Source: Cannabis sativa
Lineage: Eukaryota; Streptophyta; Magnoliopsida; Rosales; Cannabaceae
Direction of reading: 5' to 3'
NCBI RefSeq assembly: GCF_029168945.1
Contig: NC_083604.1
Span: 36,947,686-37,011,685, forward strand
DNA: 64,000 bases
Both the position numbers and the translations under genes were made by a program. The notes beneath the pieces are model-generated. The model was not told the origin of the DNA. It made no database searches and saw only the letters and a list, made by a program, of their open reading frames with translations. Of this stretch, positions 46,450 through 58,814 are shown one piece after another (within the stretch, counting starts at the first letter, position 1; the number at the start of each line of letters is the position of its first letter).

Positions 46450-48620
46450 GCATTTCAAATAATCTCAACACCTTGATATACAAATCAAGTGTAGTAGTAG
46501 TAAACTCTTCGTAATAGGACCTGAAAGGTTGAATTAAACACAACCTTTTCTCCACCATTACTCTTCCTTTAATCACAAAATCATTGATAATGTAAAATTC
46601 CTCTCTATATGTCTACTCTCTTGGGATACTGGATTCTATATCTTTGGCAACTACTTTTGGTTAATCAGGAAATTAACACTAGTAGTTTAAGGCAATTTGG
46701 AATGATGCCAAAAATGTATAGAACTTTCCTTAGACTGAATAAGTACCTTTCCTGCAACCTTAACATTCAGTCCCTTTATGGTAGACCTAGAGACTTTAGA
46801 TAGGTTTTTACACTTCTCCAAAATCACTATTCCACCCCCAAAGTAACCACCATCTTATCAAAAAGATTTACTAGCACAAAGGCAAATTTTGAAATCTGAT
46901 ATGGTGTAGTCTAAGAGTTTTAAACACACCCTTAAAGACTAACATATAGTTCCTCTTCTTTATTTTAAGATTTACTTGATTGTCTTCCAATGTTCTTCTC
47001 CTGGATTAATCTGATACCTACTCATTACTCCCACTCAACAGTAGGTGTCTGGTCTAAGGCATACAAAAGCATATCTAAGACCTCTCACTGTTGATATAAG
47101 AAATTCTTTCATGGCTTTATCTTTTCTGGAATAGTTGAGACTTTTCCTTAGATAAATAAAATCTATGCCTAAGAAGTTGTGAAGCTTCTATAGATTGCCA
47201 TTAGAAAGAAGATGCTTCATCATTTTACTAAAGTAAGTTGCTTGCATTAGAGTAAGTAATTACCAGGTATACCACAAGCCATAGGTTTAGATAAACTCAA
47301 ACCTATAATACTAGGAAAAGGAAGTTTGTTAAGTCTATTGAATGGACTTATAAACAAAAATTTCCTTTTATGTCCTTGTAATAGAAAACTTTAGGTTATT
47401 CCATGTGAATGGATTAAACCATAGTTCTTATGGCTTTCTTCTTAGTTTCTTATCTTGACAATTCATTACTTGTTTAAACTTACAATGGATTTTAATCACT
47501 AGTGTCTCCCAAGTCATAAGAAGGTGAGTTCCTAGAAACTCTCCCACTACGACAAGGTACCGTGAATTATGTCGAAGAAAACTAAATGGTATTAACCTCT
47601 TTGGTTGTGACAAGACAACAGAGGCAGTGGGATCATCATATGTAAGATGATAGAACACTTTTGGAATCAAGAATTAAATATCTCCTTTATTTGCTACTTG
47701 TTTTTCAGACTTAGTCATTTTCTTAGAAAAGTAGTATTTGTTTGAACAAACACTTTCTTATCTATTGACAATGGGATGATCCACCCCTAATCACTTAGAA
47801 TAGCTAACAAACCATGGTTAACAGTTCTAGCTTTTCTAAAGATTTTGATTAGGTCATCCATGAGTCTAGTAATGATTTACATTAAGTATACAACCATTAC
47901 ATCATTCTGAAATTGTATTACCATAGAAGGACTTAGGCAACGACTAGAAACTAATCATCAATATGCAAATCGAAATTTCTGGGGAGGTAAGTTTGGATAT
48001 AATTCAAAAATCAATTTAATGATCTTTGAACTGCATATCAACTAACTATTTCTCCACCCCTATCAGTTCGCAAGATCTTTAACCACTTACCTTAATGGTT
48101 TTAACCATTGCTATAAATTAATGAAATTTTTCAAACATTTCAAATTTCTTGCTAAAAGGTATATCTAGAGTTATCGTTTTAAGAATACAACGAAAAACTC
48201 ATATCCACCCCTGAATGTACATCCATCTGCGAATGAGATGAACTACTTTCAGTGGATATAGGCATATGAACTCTTTGCAGAGATTGATCTTGTCAAATCC
48301 ACTATGAACAAGATACAAATGCCATAGATTAAAAAAAAATGTGGTAGTGTCTATTGATGACATAGGTTTAGTTACATCAGAGAGTTCTTAGAATACTACA
48401 AGTGGATCCTGGTCACAGAATACCTAACTCATATTCCATACAGTTTTAATCCATTAATTGAAGATGGATATTAAACACTTGAGAAAGTGTAACTGTATTG
48501 TATTCTGGAATTAGAAATAGAAGAAAATTTCTATTTGGAATCTAAAATTAAAGTCGAAGACTTAAATTTATACCAAATATAATGAGTAATTCTATCTTGG
48601 ACCAGCACTACTAATACAAA
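46450..48620 (-). pseudogene. pol: Element G decayed pol
   Basis: Co-linear with F's remnant over its full length. The linker remnant (ending KQVMNCQDKKLRRK) is at 47428-47670. The same two RT gaps are present, near 47420-47440 and 47240-47330. Integrase phrase at about 48060 and pre-integrase phrase at about 48310. Many stops. Confidence 0.8.
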
Positions 48621-49130
48621 CTCTAAGTCAGATTTGCCCATACAAGTAGGAGATTTCTAAGATTGAGGATTTGTATCCATTGGGAATAGAATTTCGGGAT
48701 TATAATCATATGCGTCATTTAATTTCTTAAGAGAAAATATAATGACATGAAATGATTTATAGACCATTCATCCAATGATATATTATTGAGCTAATTCGAA
48801 ATGAATAAGCTAAGAGGAATTAGGATAATTTCGTTTATAAATAAGAATCCAACGATGTTTCGATTAGCGAAAGACAAAGTAATCTTATTTATGTAATCTT
48901 CTTGTTTCATATTGTAAAAATACTAGTCTAAGGTGTCATCAATTGATGAACAGCTAGATGTTGCATATACAATATTTGTCTTTCGAGATCTTACACTATT
49001 ATGTATGTCTAATGGTGAAAATCCATTAGGGATTTATCTCATTAGAAAAACAAACATGTTAGACCAACAATGAAGATTCGAAATTAAACTACAACTTAAT
49101 AACAGAAAATAACATGGTTCAATATAAATT
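48621..49130 (-). other. Element G leader, pol-proximal part
   Basis: Continues F-like leader sequence (compare 35600-36110), ending at the gypsy insertion; TSD AAATT at 49126-49130. Confidence 0.78.
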
Positions 49131-51504
49131 TGTAACACCCTAACTAACATAGGCGTATTACGTGATTTTTAAACATACTGTGCAGCTCGTTGCTAATCAA
49201 CGAGGTTTATGGAAAAATGTGATTAATTAAAATTTTTGCTTTTTAATTAAACTTATAAAATAATATTACAAAAGACTCGGGATCCCGATTATAAAATCAT
49301 TTACAAGAAGATTTAACTGTTTAACTGATACACAAAATAAATGTCGCCTAGCGACCAGTTACAAAATCAGCCTCGCTGTCCCGATGATCGTACGCTCCAG
49401 GCCTAACCGCCCCGACATGTACAATCTTCACAAGCTCGCTCACGGTCCATCAGCCTTAGCCTTGCCTTTACCTACACATAAACGTAGAACTGTGAGTCGA
49501 CAGACTCAGTAAGAAAAGCATAATAATACTCATACATAATCCCGGTCATGATCAGACGCCCATACCCCTGATCATAACCCTAACTGCCGTGTCCAACACG
49601 ATACTGAGTCCCGCTACTGCCGTGTCCAACACGATGCGAGCCCTTCTTGCCATGTCCAACATGGTACTGAGTTCTGAACGTTCATAGGGACGGTACTATT
49701 GACACGTAACAGCCTGATCGGTCGAACCGGTCATACTCCGGCTGCTAGTCATACTCCAGCCTGTACCGACGTGTTACTATATCCACCTGATCGGTCGAAC
49801 CGGTCATACTCCGGCTGCTGGTCATACTCCAGCCTGTACCAACGGGATACGTCAATAGTACGAAACCACCAACCAAGTGTCAGCCTGATCGGTCGAACCG
49901 GTCATACTCCATTTCTTGGTCATACTCCGGCTGTACCGACGTGACAGGGTTGGATGGTTCGAAGCCAACATACATAACTAATGTAATCTAACAGGCTTCC
50001 TACATGCACGCTAAACATGTAATCTACATATGCATACTGTTATACTAATCTTACCTGGATTCCGAATTCAAGTGTCTTAGGTCAACTCGATTTGGAACTT
50101 TAGCTGAGCGGCGGATTACAGGCTCCTAAACCATAAAAATCACAACGCTATAAGTGACACGCTAAATCACTTCCCGGGGACTAAAACTAGGAACTAAAAG
50201 TTTCCCTATCGATAAAAAGCATGGCAATACCCCCTAAAACATAAAAACGAGGAAAACACGAGTTTCTGAAAATTCCCCAACCGGTAGACCGGTTCTGCAA
50301 CCGGAATTCCGGTTCTGGGAATTACTAGACCCTCATCCGGAATTCCGGTTGCACAGCCGGAATTTCGGTTCCTCGCAGGAATTTTTCAAAAATTCATAAC
50401 TCGAACAATTCTAACCCAAATCACACAAGATCTTCCAGACCTGTTCTATATGCCCCAAATAACCATTCAAAGGCAACAAAACCACCCAGAACTCACAGAA
50501 TCACAAAACACCATTAAAGACCAAGCTTTGAGTTCCAAAACTCAAACTTGGTTAGAATCCACTAACATGCAATCAAACTAGATCAAACCTACATAATCAT
50601 GCATAACTAAGCCTCTGAAAATGAAAACAACCAACTACAGCAAGTAATTACAGATTCAACATATATTTTTCAAAATTCATGTTCTTGAGCTAAAAACTTC
50701 AAAACTTGGATTTAAGCAACTATCATGCAAACACTAGCTCTAAACTACTTAAAATAGCATGATTAAACCACAGAAAATAACCACAATTCACAGCAGCAAG
50801 AACATAATAAATCAAGCATGCATCATCATCTTTTCACACATTTTTTCTAAAATTACAAAAAGAAAGGTTTAGAAACTTTACCAAGGATTTGAAGAACACT
50901 TAGATTGAAGGAAACTAGCTTTAAAATAAAAAATTCCAGCCCTTGAACACCCTTCAGCCGAGAGAAAAAGAGAGGAAAAGAGAGAGAGAGTGCTTGAGAG
51001 CTTTTCTTTGAAAAAATTTCTAACTTTTCTAACTTATGATTTTTTTGTAAAATGAAAAAATTAATAAAGACACCTAGCATATACCCATTTCAGCCAAATA
51101 AACCATAAAATAAATATTTATTTTTCAAATAATAAAGTCACTAAAAGACAAAACACTAATGGGGTAAAAAGACCATTTTGCCCCTCCACCTTAAAACCAC
51201 ATAAATCATACTAAAGGGGTATTTTTGGGAAATTCTAAATTCCCGACCATTCCCGACATTCCCAATGTCAAATAAACCGCCCCAAACAACTAACATACTA
51301 AGTTCTGATTTCTACTGAGCTAAACGCCAAGTTCCAAAATACCGGGCACCGGAAATGCAAAATATGAAAACTACTGAATGACATAAAATGCATCACTGAA
51401 TTCCATAAATAACAGTATAATAAATTATTTAAATAGCTATAAATAATTTTCATAATTAATCATAAACAACTGCTAATTTCCAAATTAACTAAGCGGGCTT
51501 TACA
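49131..51504 (-). repeat. Element H 3' LTR (2374 bp)
   Basis: Plus strand TGTAACACCC ... GGGCTTTACA (minus sense TGTAAAGCCCGC ... GGTGTTACA). It holds a tandem repeat block (49582-49945), perfect palindromes around CCGGAATTCCGG (50299-50348) and an AG-rich stretch near 50960-51000. Confidence 0.93.
49582..49945. repeat. Tandem repeat block in H 3' LTR
   Basis: Two repeat types. A short CTGCC(G/A)TGTCCAACA(C/T)G unit occurs three times at 49582-49670. A unit of about 60 bp beginning CCTGATCGGTCGAACCGGTC starts at 49713, 49786 and 49884, with spacers of different length. The 246-base open frame over the block is a by-product of the repeat. Confidence 0.85.
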
Positions 51505-51522
51505 ACTATCCCCCCCTTAAAA
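51505..51522 (-). promoter_or_regulatory. Element H polypurine tract overlapping the pol stop codon
   Basis: In minus sense AAGGGGGGGATAGT directly before the 3' LTR. The G run encodes the last Arg-Gly-Gly of Pol, and the TAG stop (51506-51508) is the tract's 3' end, one base from the LTR. Confidence 0.85.
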
Positions 51523-53494
51523 GGATTTCGTCCCCAAAATCTAACCTGAATAACTCTGGATATTGAGCTCTCATATCTGACTCTAGCTCCCAGGTGGCTT
51601 CCTCCACCTTGCTCTTTCTCCAGAGAACCTTGACCAATGCTATGGTCTTATTCCGAAGGACTTTATCCTTTCTATCCAGGATCTGCACTGGTTGTTCCTC
51701 ATAACTCATGTCTGGTTGTAGCTCAAGACTCTCATAACTGAGTATATGAGAGGGATCTGAAACGTATTTTCTCAACATCGAGACATGGAATACGTTGTGA
51801 ACTGCTGATAAGGCTGGAGGCAATGCTAACCGATATGCCACTTGACCTATCTTCTCGAGAATCTCGAAAGGTCCTGTAAATCTAGGGCATAACTTGCCTC
51901 TTTTCCCGAAACGTTTGATCCTCTTCATCGGAGATACTCGTAAGAACACATGTTCCCCTACTTGGAACTCAACATCTCTGCGTTTCGGATCTGCGTAACT
52001 CTTCTGTCTGCTCTGTGAGGCAAGCATTCTAGCTTTTATCTTCTCTATCGCCTCATTGGTCCGTTGCACTGACTCTGGACCTAAGTATTTTCTCTCCCCT
52101 GCCTCATCCCAGTGGATGGGAGATCTACATTTCCTACCGTATAACAGTTCATAGGGAGCCATCCCTATCGTACTCTGGTAACTGTTGTTGTAAGAAAATT
52201 CTATCAACGGTAGATACTTATTCCATGAGCCTTCAAAGTCCATAACACAAGCTCTCAACATGTCCTCCAATATCTGAATTGTCCTTTCGGACTGACCATC
52301 TGTCTGAGGATGGAATGCTGTACTGAATTTCAGCTTTGTACCCATTGCTCGTTGCAAACTTTTCCAAAATTTGGAGGTGAACTTCGGATCCCTGTCCGAA
52401 ACTATAGATTTCGGTACCCCGTGAAGTCTCACTATCTCTCTGACATACAACTCTGCCAACTGATCTACTGTAAATGTTGTTCTAACCGGCAAAAAATGAG
52501 CAGATTTCGTAAATCGATCCACCACTACCCAGATGGAATCAAATAAACCCGTGGTCCTAGGTAACCCGACCACAAAATCCATCGTGATATCTTCCCATTT
52601 CCATTCTGGTAGGGTTAGAGGCTGCAACAACCCTGCTGGTCTCTGATGTTCAGCCTTAATCTGCTGACAAGTGAGGCATCTCGATACGAATTCTACCAAA
52701 TTCTTCTTCATACCGCTCCACCAGAAGTACGGTTTCAAATCTTGGTACATCTTAGTGGTGCCTGGATGCAGAGAATACGGGGTAGAATGAGCCTCCTCCA
52801 AGATCTCATTCCTAAGTTCCACACTATTCGGAACACAAACCCTGGCTTTATACAAAAGCATCCCACTGTCTGACACTGAAAAGTCCTTGGCTTGACCAGC
52901 CAACACCTCATCTCGGATCTTCACTAACTCTGGATCTGTCATCTGAGCGACTTTTATTCTTTCCAACAGATCAGATTGCAGCGTTAAGTTGTGAAGCTGA
53001 CCTACCACAAACTCAATGCTGGATCTAACCATATCCTCTGCTAGCTGAGGTGAGATCTGAACCATACTAGTTACTTGCCCGGGACCCTTTCTGCTCAGGG
53101 CATCGGCCACTACATTGGCTTTTCCGGGGTGATAGAGGATTTCACAGTCGTAATCCTTCACTAACTCCAACCAACGCCTTTGTCTCATATTCAAATCCTT
53201 CTGAGTAAAGAAATACTTGAGACTTTTATGGTCGGTATAGATCTCACACTTTTCCCCGTAAAGGTAATGCCGCCAAATCTTCAATGCAAAAACCACTGCG
53301 GCCAACTCTAGATCATGAGTTGGGTATCGCTGTTCATAATCCGTTAACTGACGGGAGGCATAAGCGATGACCCGATCAGCTTGCATCAATACACACCCCA
53401 AACCCTGTTTGGATGCGTCACAATAAACTACAAACTTCTTGCTGTCCGAAGGCAAAGCTAGCACTGGAGCGGTAATCAACCTCTGTTTTAGCAC
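51506..53494 (-). pseudogene. pol: Element H Pol, RNase H-integrase-chromodomain part
   Basis: A 662-codon open stretch. RNase H begins [18 protein letters not shown] (residues about 25-40), with [12 protein letters not shown] and [10 protein letters not shown]. The integrase zinc finger is at about residues 235-285 (AH..YSLHPG ... CLTCQQ). The core has D in MDFVVGLP, D in VSDRDPKF and E in [10 protein letters not shown]. The [10 protein letters not shown] region and a C-terminal chromodomain-like segment ([13 protein letters not shown] ... VEEATWE) end it. Chromodomains steer chromovirus integration in known families. The upstream join to RT is broken by an amber codon at 53495-53497. Confidence 0.92.
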
Positions 53495-53497
53495 CTA

Positions 53498-55050
53498 AAA
53501 ACTAGCTTCGCACTTATCTGACCAGATAAACCGCTGATTTTTCTTTGTAAGTTCGGTTAGGGGCATTGAAATTTTTGAAAACCCTTCCACGAACCTACGG
53601 TAGTACCCAGCTAAACCTAAGAAGCTTCGATCTGCATCCTTGTCTTTGGTCTCGGCCAATCCCTGACGGATTCGATCTTCCCGGGATCCACCTTGATCCC
53701 ATCTTTGCTCACAATGTGCCCTAGGAAGGACACCTGAGATAGCCAGAACTCACATTTCTTGAACTTGGCATAAAGCTTATGTTCTCGAAGCCGTTGCAGT
53801 ACCATCTGAAGATGTAACTCATGCTCCTCTTCTGATTGAGAGTACACGAGGATATCGTCGATAAACACAATCACACAGATATCGAGGAAATCCTTGAATA
53901 CTCTATTCATCAGGTCCATGAATGCTGCAGGAGCATTGGTTAGTCCGAATGACATAACCAGAAATTCGTAATGTCCATACCTAGTGCGGAAAGTCGTCTT
54001 CGGAATGTCCTCCTCTCGGATTCTCAACTGATGATAACCCGAACGGAGATCAATCTTAGAAAAGACCGTCTTCCCCTGAAGCTGATCGAACAAATCATCG
54101 ATCCTAGGTAATGGATATTTATTCTTCATCGTCAACTTGTTCAATTCCCTGTAGTCGATGCACATCCTCATAGATCCATCCTTCTTCTTGACGAACAAAA
54201 CTGGGGCTCCCCAGGGTGACACACTGGGCCGAATAAACCCTATGTCAAGCAACCCTTGGAGCTGAATCTTTAATTCCTTAAGTTCAGCTGGAGCCATTCT
54301 ATATGGGGCTTTGGAAACCGGTTCCACCCCTGGTGCCAAGTCTTTCACGAAATCAATCTCCCGCTGAGGTGGTAACCCTGGAAGTTCTTCGGGAAAAACA
54401 TCCAAAAATTCCCGAACCACTTTGATGTCCTCTGGCCGAATGGTATCTGGCCAAGTGGTGTCCACCACCACGGCCAGAAACCCTAAACAACCACCGTGCA
54501 ACAATTCTCTAGCTGACATAGCCGAGATCACCGGGGCCCGAGATCCCTGAACTGAACCAACAAATACAAATGGTTCCTCACTTTCCGGTTGGAAGATCAC
54601 CATCTTCCTTTTACAATCAATACTCCCAGAATATTTAGATAGGAAATCCATTCCCAAAATAATATCGAATTCGACTAAACTCATCTCTATCAGATCAGCA
54701 CTTAACTCTCTATCATCTATCCTGATCGGCATAGACCTAATCCACCTATTGGAGATAACCAATTCTCCGCCAGGTAATAGGGTTCCAAACCCTGATTCAT
54801 ATCTATCGTACGGTCTACCCAATTTACTAAAGACTCCGGCCGCCACATAAGAATGTGTAGCCCCAGAATCAAACAGCACTGAATATAGCGAGTTATTAAT
54901 AGAAAGGCCCGACTGTGACGGTGATGGGGCTGGCATCCGCATCGGCCCCGAGTGATAGCGAACACCTGGCTGGAGTGGGTATCGCCGGAGCTCTCGGTGC
55001 CTACGATCGGAGCCGGGGACGGTCCCTCTTGAAGTGTCCGGGCATGCCAC
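53498..55050 (-). pseudogene. pol: Element H Pol, protease-reverse transcriptase part
   Basis: Protease motif [11 protein letters not shown] and the ILGMDFL segment, the [12 protein letters not shown] linker, then RT with [25 protein letters not shown] and the catalytic FIDDILVYS, ending at [14 protein letters not shown] 1-nt frameshift near 53640 (after DWPRPKT) moves the rest of the RT connection ([11 protein letters not shown], readable at 53500-53620) into another frame, which then meets the TAG at 53495-53497. The protease and RT catalytic motifs are intact. Confidence 0.9.
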
Positions 55051-56000
55051 GGTGAAAGCATCACGACCTTTGCACTCACCCCGATGGTGCCTCTTGCGGC
55101 TAGGGCACTCGGGATAGGAGAATCGGGTCTCGGTACCACCGGGACGACTCCTGCGTTGCGGTTCCCCCGGAACCTCTTGTTCTGACTCGAGCCACCGGAA
55201 GCAGTGGGTGCTCTCTTCCTCTGGTCAATGGCCGAACCGCTACTCCCCCTGCTAAAGCCTGATGCAGGAGGGGTAGGAGCCCCGCCACTCGCCGGAGTAC
55301 TAGCTGACTCCGACATACACCTAACTGCGCCCTCAGCTCGCAGTGCCTTCTCCACCATCTGAGCGTAGGTGGTGCTGTCGTCCGTGGTAATCATCAAATC
55401 GTGTTTGATCTTGGCGTTCAACCCGTCCAGATACTTCTCTTTCTTGCTGAAGTCGGTTGGCACAATTCCCGAGGCTAACCTCGCCAACCGGTCAAACTGA
55501 GTAGTATACTCAGTGACGCTCATATTCTCACGCTGGGTCAGGTGAGCGAACTCTTGCCTCTTGGCGCTTCTGCCCGCCTCGTTGTAGTACTTTGCGTTAA
55601 AGAGTTCTGGAACCTTTCCCGGGTCATGGTGGTGACGTCATGGATGCGAGACACCATGTCCCACGGACCGGAGCGTCCTCACAGGCCCGGAAAGTGGCAC
55701 ACACCACTCCGTCGTTCTCTAGGTGACACCCATGAAATTCGGGATCTTGGTAATCACCGTCGGCCAGCGCTCGGCTTTCATCACGTCGGACCTCCCGGGA
55801 AAACCGGAGGTGCTTGCTTCCGGAACCGTTCGTACAGGGGTTCCAATCTATTGGCCGCCACCACTGTCTCGGCACAGGCGGCGGGGGCGAGGTGCCACCG
55901 GAACTATGGGCACGAGGCTGCGGCAGGAGCACCTGTTGTCTCAACCTACGAATCTCGAGGTCTTGCTCTTCGATCCGGGCTTGCATTTCCGCAAATCGTA
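55051..56000 (-). pseudogene. gag: Element H gag, fragmented by frameshifts
   Basis: An N-terminal coiled-coil-like stretch (MQARIEEQDLEIRRLRQQ) begins near 55986. Capsid phrases (FNAKYYNEAGRSAKR, MSVTEYTTQFDRLARLAS, DFSKKEKYLDGLNAKIK) lie at 55340-55590. A Ser/Gly/Pro-rich region and a decayed zinc knuckle (around 55025-55050, [13 protein letters not shown] residues readable in one frame) follow. At least three frame changes separate these pieces, and the two inner Cys positions of the knuckle read as Arg/His. This stretch is markedly GC-rich against the rest of the window. Confidence 0.85.
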
Positions 56001-56468
56001 ACTCCCAATTCGGGCTCCACGATCGAGCCGGGGAGCTGGGCAGCTGTGGCGGGTTCTCATCACCCCGACCACGAGCCTGCCTCGGGGACCTCTACCTCGG
56101 CCCCCTAACGGGTGGGGGAAGCGAGCTCCTGTCCTTGGTTCGACCCTACGGAGTTGCCACGACTCTGGTAGTCCGCCTGGCGTCCATCTGATTAGAACCG
56201 CCTGCGAAACCAAGAGTTGGCATATCAGGTCGTATTCAAGGAGAGCTTACTAATGCCGCTTAATTTGGAAATTAAAACGAAACATGCGCCTATTCTACTA
56301 TCAGGCTACTAACATGCTTCCTAACAGGCTTTTCTTTTTCATAACTGAATAAATTAAACTACTAAAGCAATAAAGGCTTACTGAACCGTGAAACGAGCTA
56401 ACTGCTGATGATGATTGTACATGTCGTGACGATCTTCGGAAGACAACCTGGCGGCTCTGATACCAAAT
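56001..56468 (-). promoter_or_regulatory. Element H leader and primer-binding site
   Basis: Short leader between the 5' LTR and gag. The primer-binding site in minus sense is TGGTATCAGAGCCGCC (56450-56465), three bases from the LTR, an excellent match to plant initiator tRNA-Met. GC-rich near gag and AT-rich near 56260-56380. Confidence 0.85.
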
Positions 56469-58814
56469 TGTAACACCCTAACTAACATAGGCGTATTATG
56501 TGATTTTTAAACATACTCTGCAGCTCGTTGCTAATCAACGAGGTTTATGGAAAAACGTGATTAATTAAAATTTTTGCTTTTTAATTAAACTTATAAAATA
56601 ATATTACAAAAGACTCGGGATCCCGATTATAAAATCATTTACAAAAAGATTTAACTCTTTAACTGATACACAAAATAAATGTCGCCTAGCGACCAGTTAC
56701 AAAATCAGCCTCGCTGTCCCGATGATCGTACGCTCCAGGCCTAACCGCCCCGACATGTACAATCTTCACAAGCTCGCTCACGGTCCATCAGCCTTAGCCT
56801 TGCCTTTACCTACACATAAACATAGAACTGTGAGTCGACAGACTCAGTAAGAAAAGCATAATAATACTCATACATAATCCCGGTCATGATCAGACGCCCA
56901 TACCCCTGATCATAACCCTAACTGCCGTGTCCAACACGATACTGAGTCCTGCTACTGCCATGTCCAACACGGTACTGAGCCACTACTGCCATGTCCAACA
57001 TAGGGACGGTACTATTGACACGTAACAGCCTGATCGGTTGAACCGGTCATACTCCGGCTGTTGGTCATACTCCAGCCTGTACCGACGTGTTACTATATCC
57101 ACCTGATCGGTCGAACCGGTCATACTCCAGCTGCTGGTCATACTCCAGCCTGTACCGACGGGATACGTCAATAGTACGGAACCACCAACCAAGTGTCAGC
57201 CTGATCGGTCGAACCGGTCATACTCCGGCCGTGGGTCATACTCCACTGTACCAGACGTGACGGGGTTGGATGGTTCGAAGCCAACATACATAACTAATGT
57301 AATCTAACGGGCTTCCTACATGCACGCTAAACATGTAATCTACATATGCATCTTGTTATACTAATCTTACCCGGATTCGAATTCGGGTGTGCGGTCAACC
57401 CGACCGGAACTTTAGCTGACGGCGGATTACGGTGCTCCTAAACCATAAAAATCACAACGCTATAAGTGACACGCTAAATCACTTCCCGGGGACTAAAACT
57501 AGGAACTAAAAGTTTCCCTATCGATAAAAAGCATGGCAATACCCCCTAAAACATAAAAACGAGGAAAATACGGGTTTCTGAAAATTCCCCAACTGGTAGA
57601 CCGGTTCTGCAACCGGAATTCCAGTTCTGGGAATTACTGGACCCTCATCCGGAATTCCGGTTGCACAACCGGAAGTTCGGTTCCTCGCAGGAATTTTTCA
57701 AAAATTCATGACTCGAACAATTCTAACCCAAATCACACAAGATCTTCCGGACACATTCTATATGCCCCAAATAACCATTCAAAGGCAACAAAACCACCCA
57801 GAACTCACAGAATCACAAAACACCATTAAAGACCAAGCTTTGAGTTCCAAAACTCAAACTTGGTTAGAATCCACTAACATGCAATCAAACTAGATCAAAC
57901 CTACATAATCATGCATAACTAAGCCTCTGATAATGAAAACAACCAACTACAGCAAGTAATTACAGATTCAACATATATTTTTCAAAATTCATGTTCTTGA
58001 GCTAAAAACTTCAAAACTTGGATTTAAGCAACTATCATGCAAACACTAGCTCTAAACTACTTAAAATAGCATGATTAAACCACAGAAAATAACCACAATT
58101 CACAGCAGCAAGAACATAATAAATCAAGCATGCATCATCATCTTTTCACACATTTTTTCTAAAATTACAAAAAGAAAGGTTTAGAAACTTTACCAAGGAT
58201 TTGAAGAACACTTAGATTGAAGGAAACTAGCTTTAAAATCAAAAATTCCAGCCCTTGAACACCCTTCAGCCGAGAGAAAAAGAGAGGAAAAGAGAGAGAG
58301 TGCTTGAGAGCTTTTCTTTGAAAAAATTTCTAGCTTTTCTAACTTATGATTTTTTTTAAAAATGAAAAAATGAATAAAGACACCTAGCATATACCCATTT
58401 CAGCCAAATAAACCATAAAATAAATATTTATTTTTCAAATAATAAAGTCACTAAAAGACAAAACACTAATGGGGCAAAAAGACCATTTTGCCCCTCCACC
58501 TTAAAACCACATAAATCATACTAAAGGGGTATTTTTGGGAAATTCTAAATTCCCAACCATTTCCGACATTCCCAATGTCAAATAAACCGCCCCAAACAAC
58601 TAACATACTAAGTTGTGATTTCTACTGAGCCAAACGCCGAGTTCCAAAATACCGGGCACCGGAAATGGAAAATATGAAAACTACTGAATGACATAAAATG
58701 CATCACTGAATTCCATAAATAACAGTATAATAAATTATTTAAATAGCTATAAATAATTTTCATAATTAATCATAAACAACTGCTAATTTCCAAATTAACT
58801 AAGCGGGCTTTACA
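56469..58814 (-). repeat. Element H 5' LTR (2346 bp)
   Basis: Matches 49131-51504 end to end with scattered substitutions and small indels, most in the tandem repeat block (56920-57260), which is about 20 bp shorter here. The first 16-bp palindrome of the other LTR is changed by one base here (GGAATTCCAGTT). Confidence 0.93.
56920..57260. repeat. Tandem repeat block in H 5' LTR
   Basis: Counterpart of 49582-49945. CCTGATCGG-type units start at 57029, 57102 and 57200. The three CCAACA units before them differ in length and spacing from the other LTR. Confidence 0.82.

Larger units (their letters stand above)
49131..58814 (-). mobile_element. Element H: complete Ty3/gypsy chromovirus (Tekay/Del type)
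   Basis: 9684 bp with LTRs at 49131-51504 (3') and 56469-58814 (5') and matching TSDs AAATT (49126-49130 and 58815-58819). It has an initiator-Met primer-binding site, gag, protease, RT, RNase H, integrase and a chromodomain-like C-terminus, in gypsy order. LTRs longer than 2.3 kb and polyprotein style fit Tekay/Del. The uninterrupted target is visible in F near 36113. The LTRs look only a few percent diverged by eye, so insertion is fairly recent, yet the coding region has frameshifts and stops. Confidence 0.93.

Noticed and set aside
49699..49944. 81-codon repetitive protein in H LTR
   Set aside because: It is a by-product of a tandem repeat inside an LTR; the opposite LTR does not keep it.
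55542..56191. Plus-strand frames of up to 188 codons opposite gag
   Set aside because: They are shadows of GC-rich gag on the minus strand, with low-complexity composition and no motifs.
56450..56465. tRNA-Met gene fragment
   Set aside because: It is a primer-binding site immediately next to an LTR; no cloverleaf sequence around it. The same holds for the other primer-binding sites.
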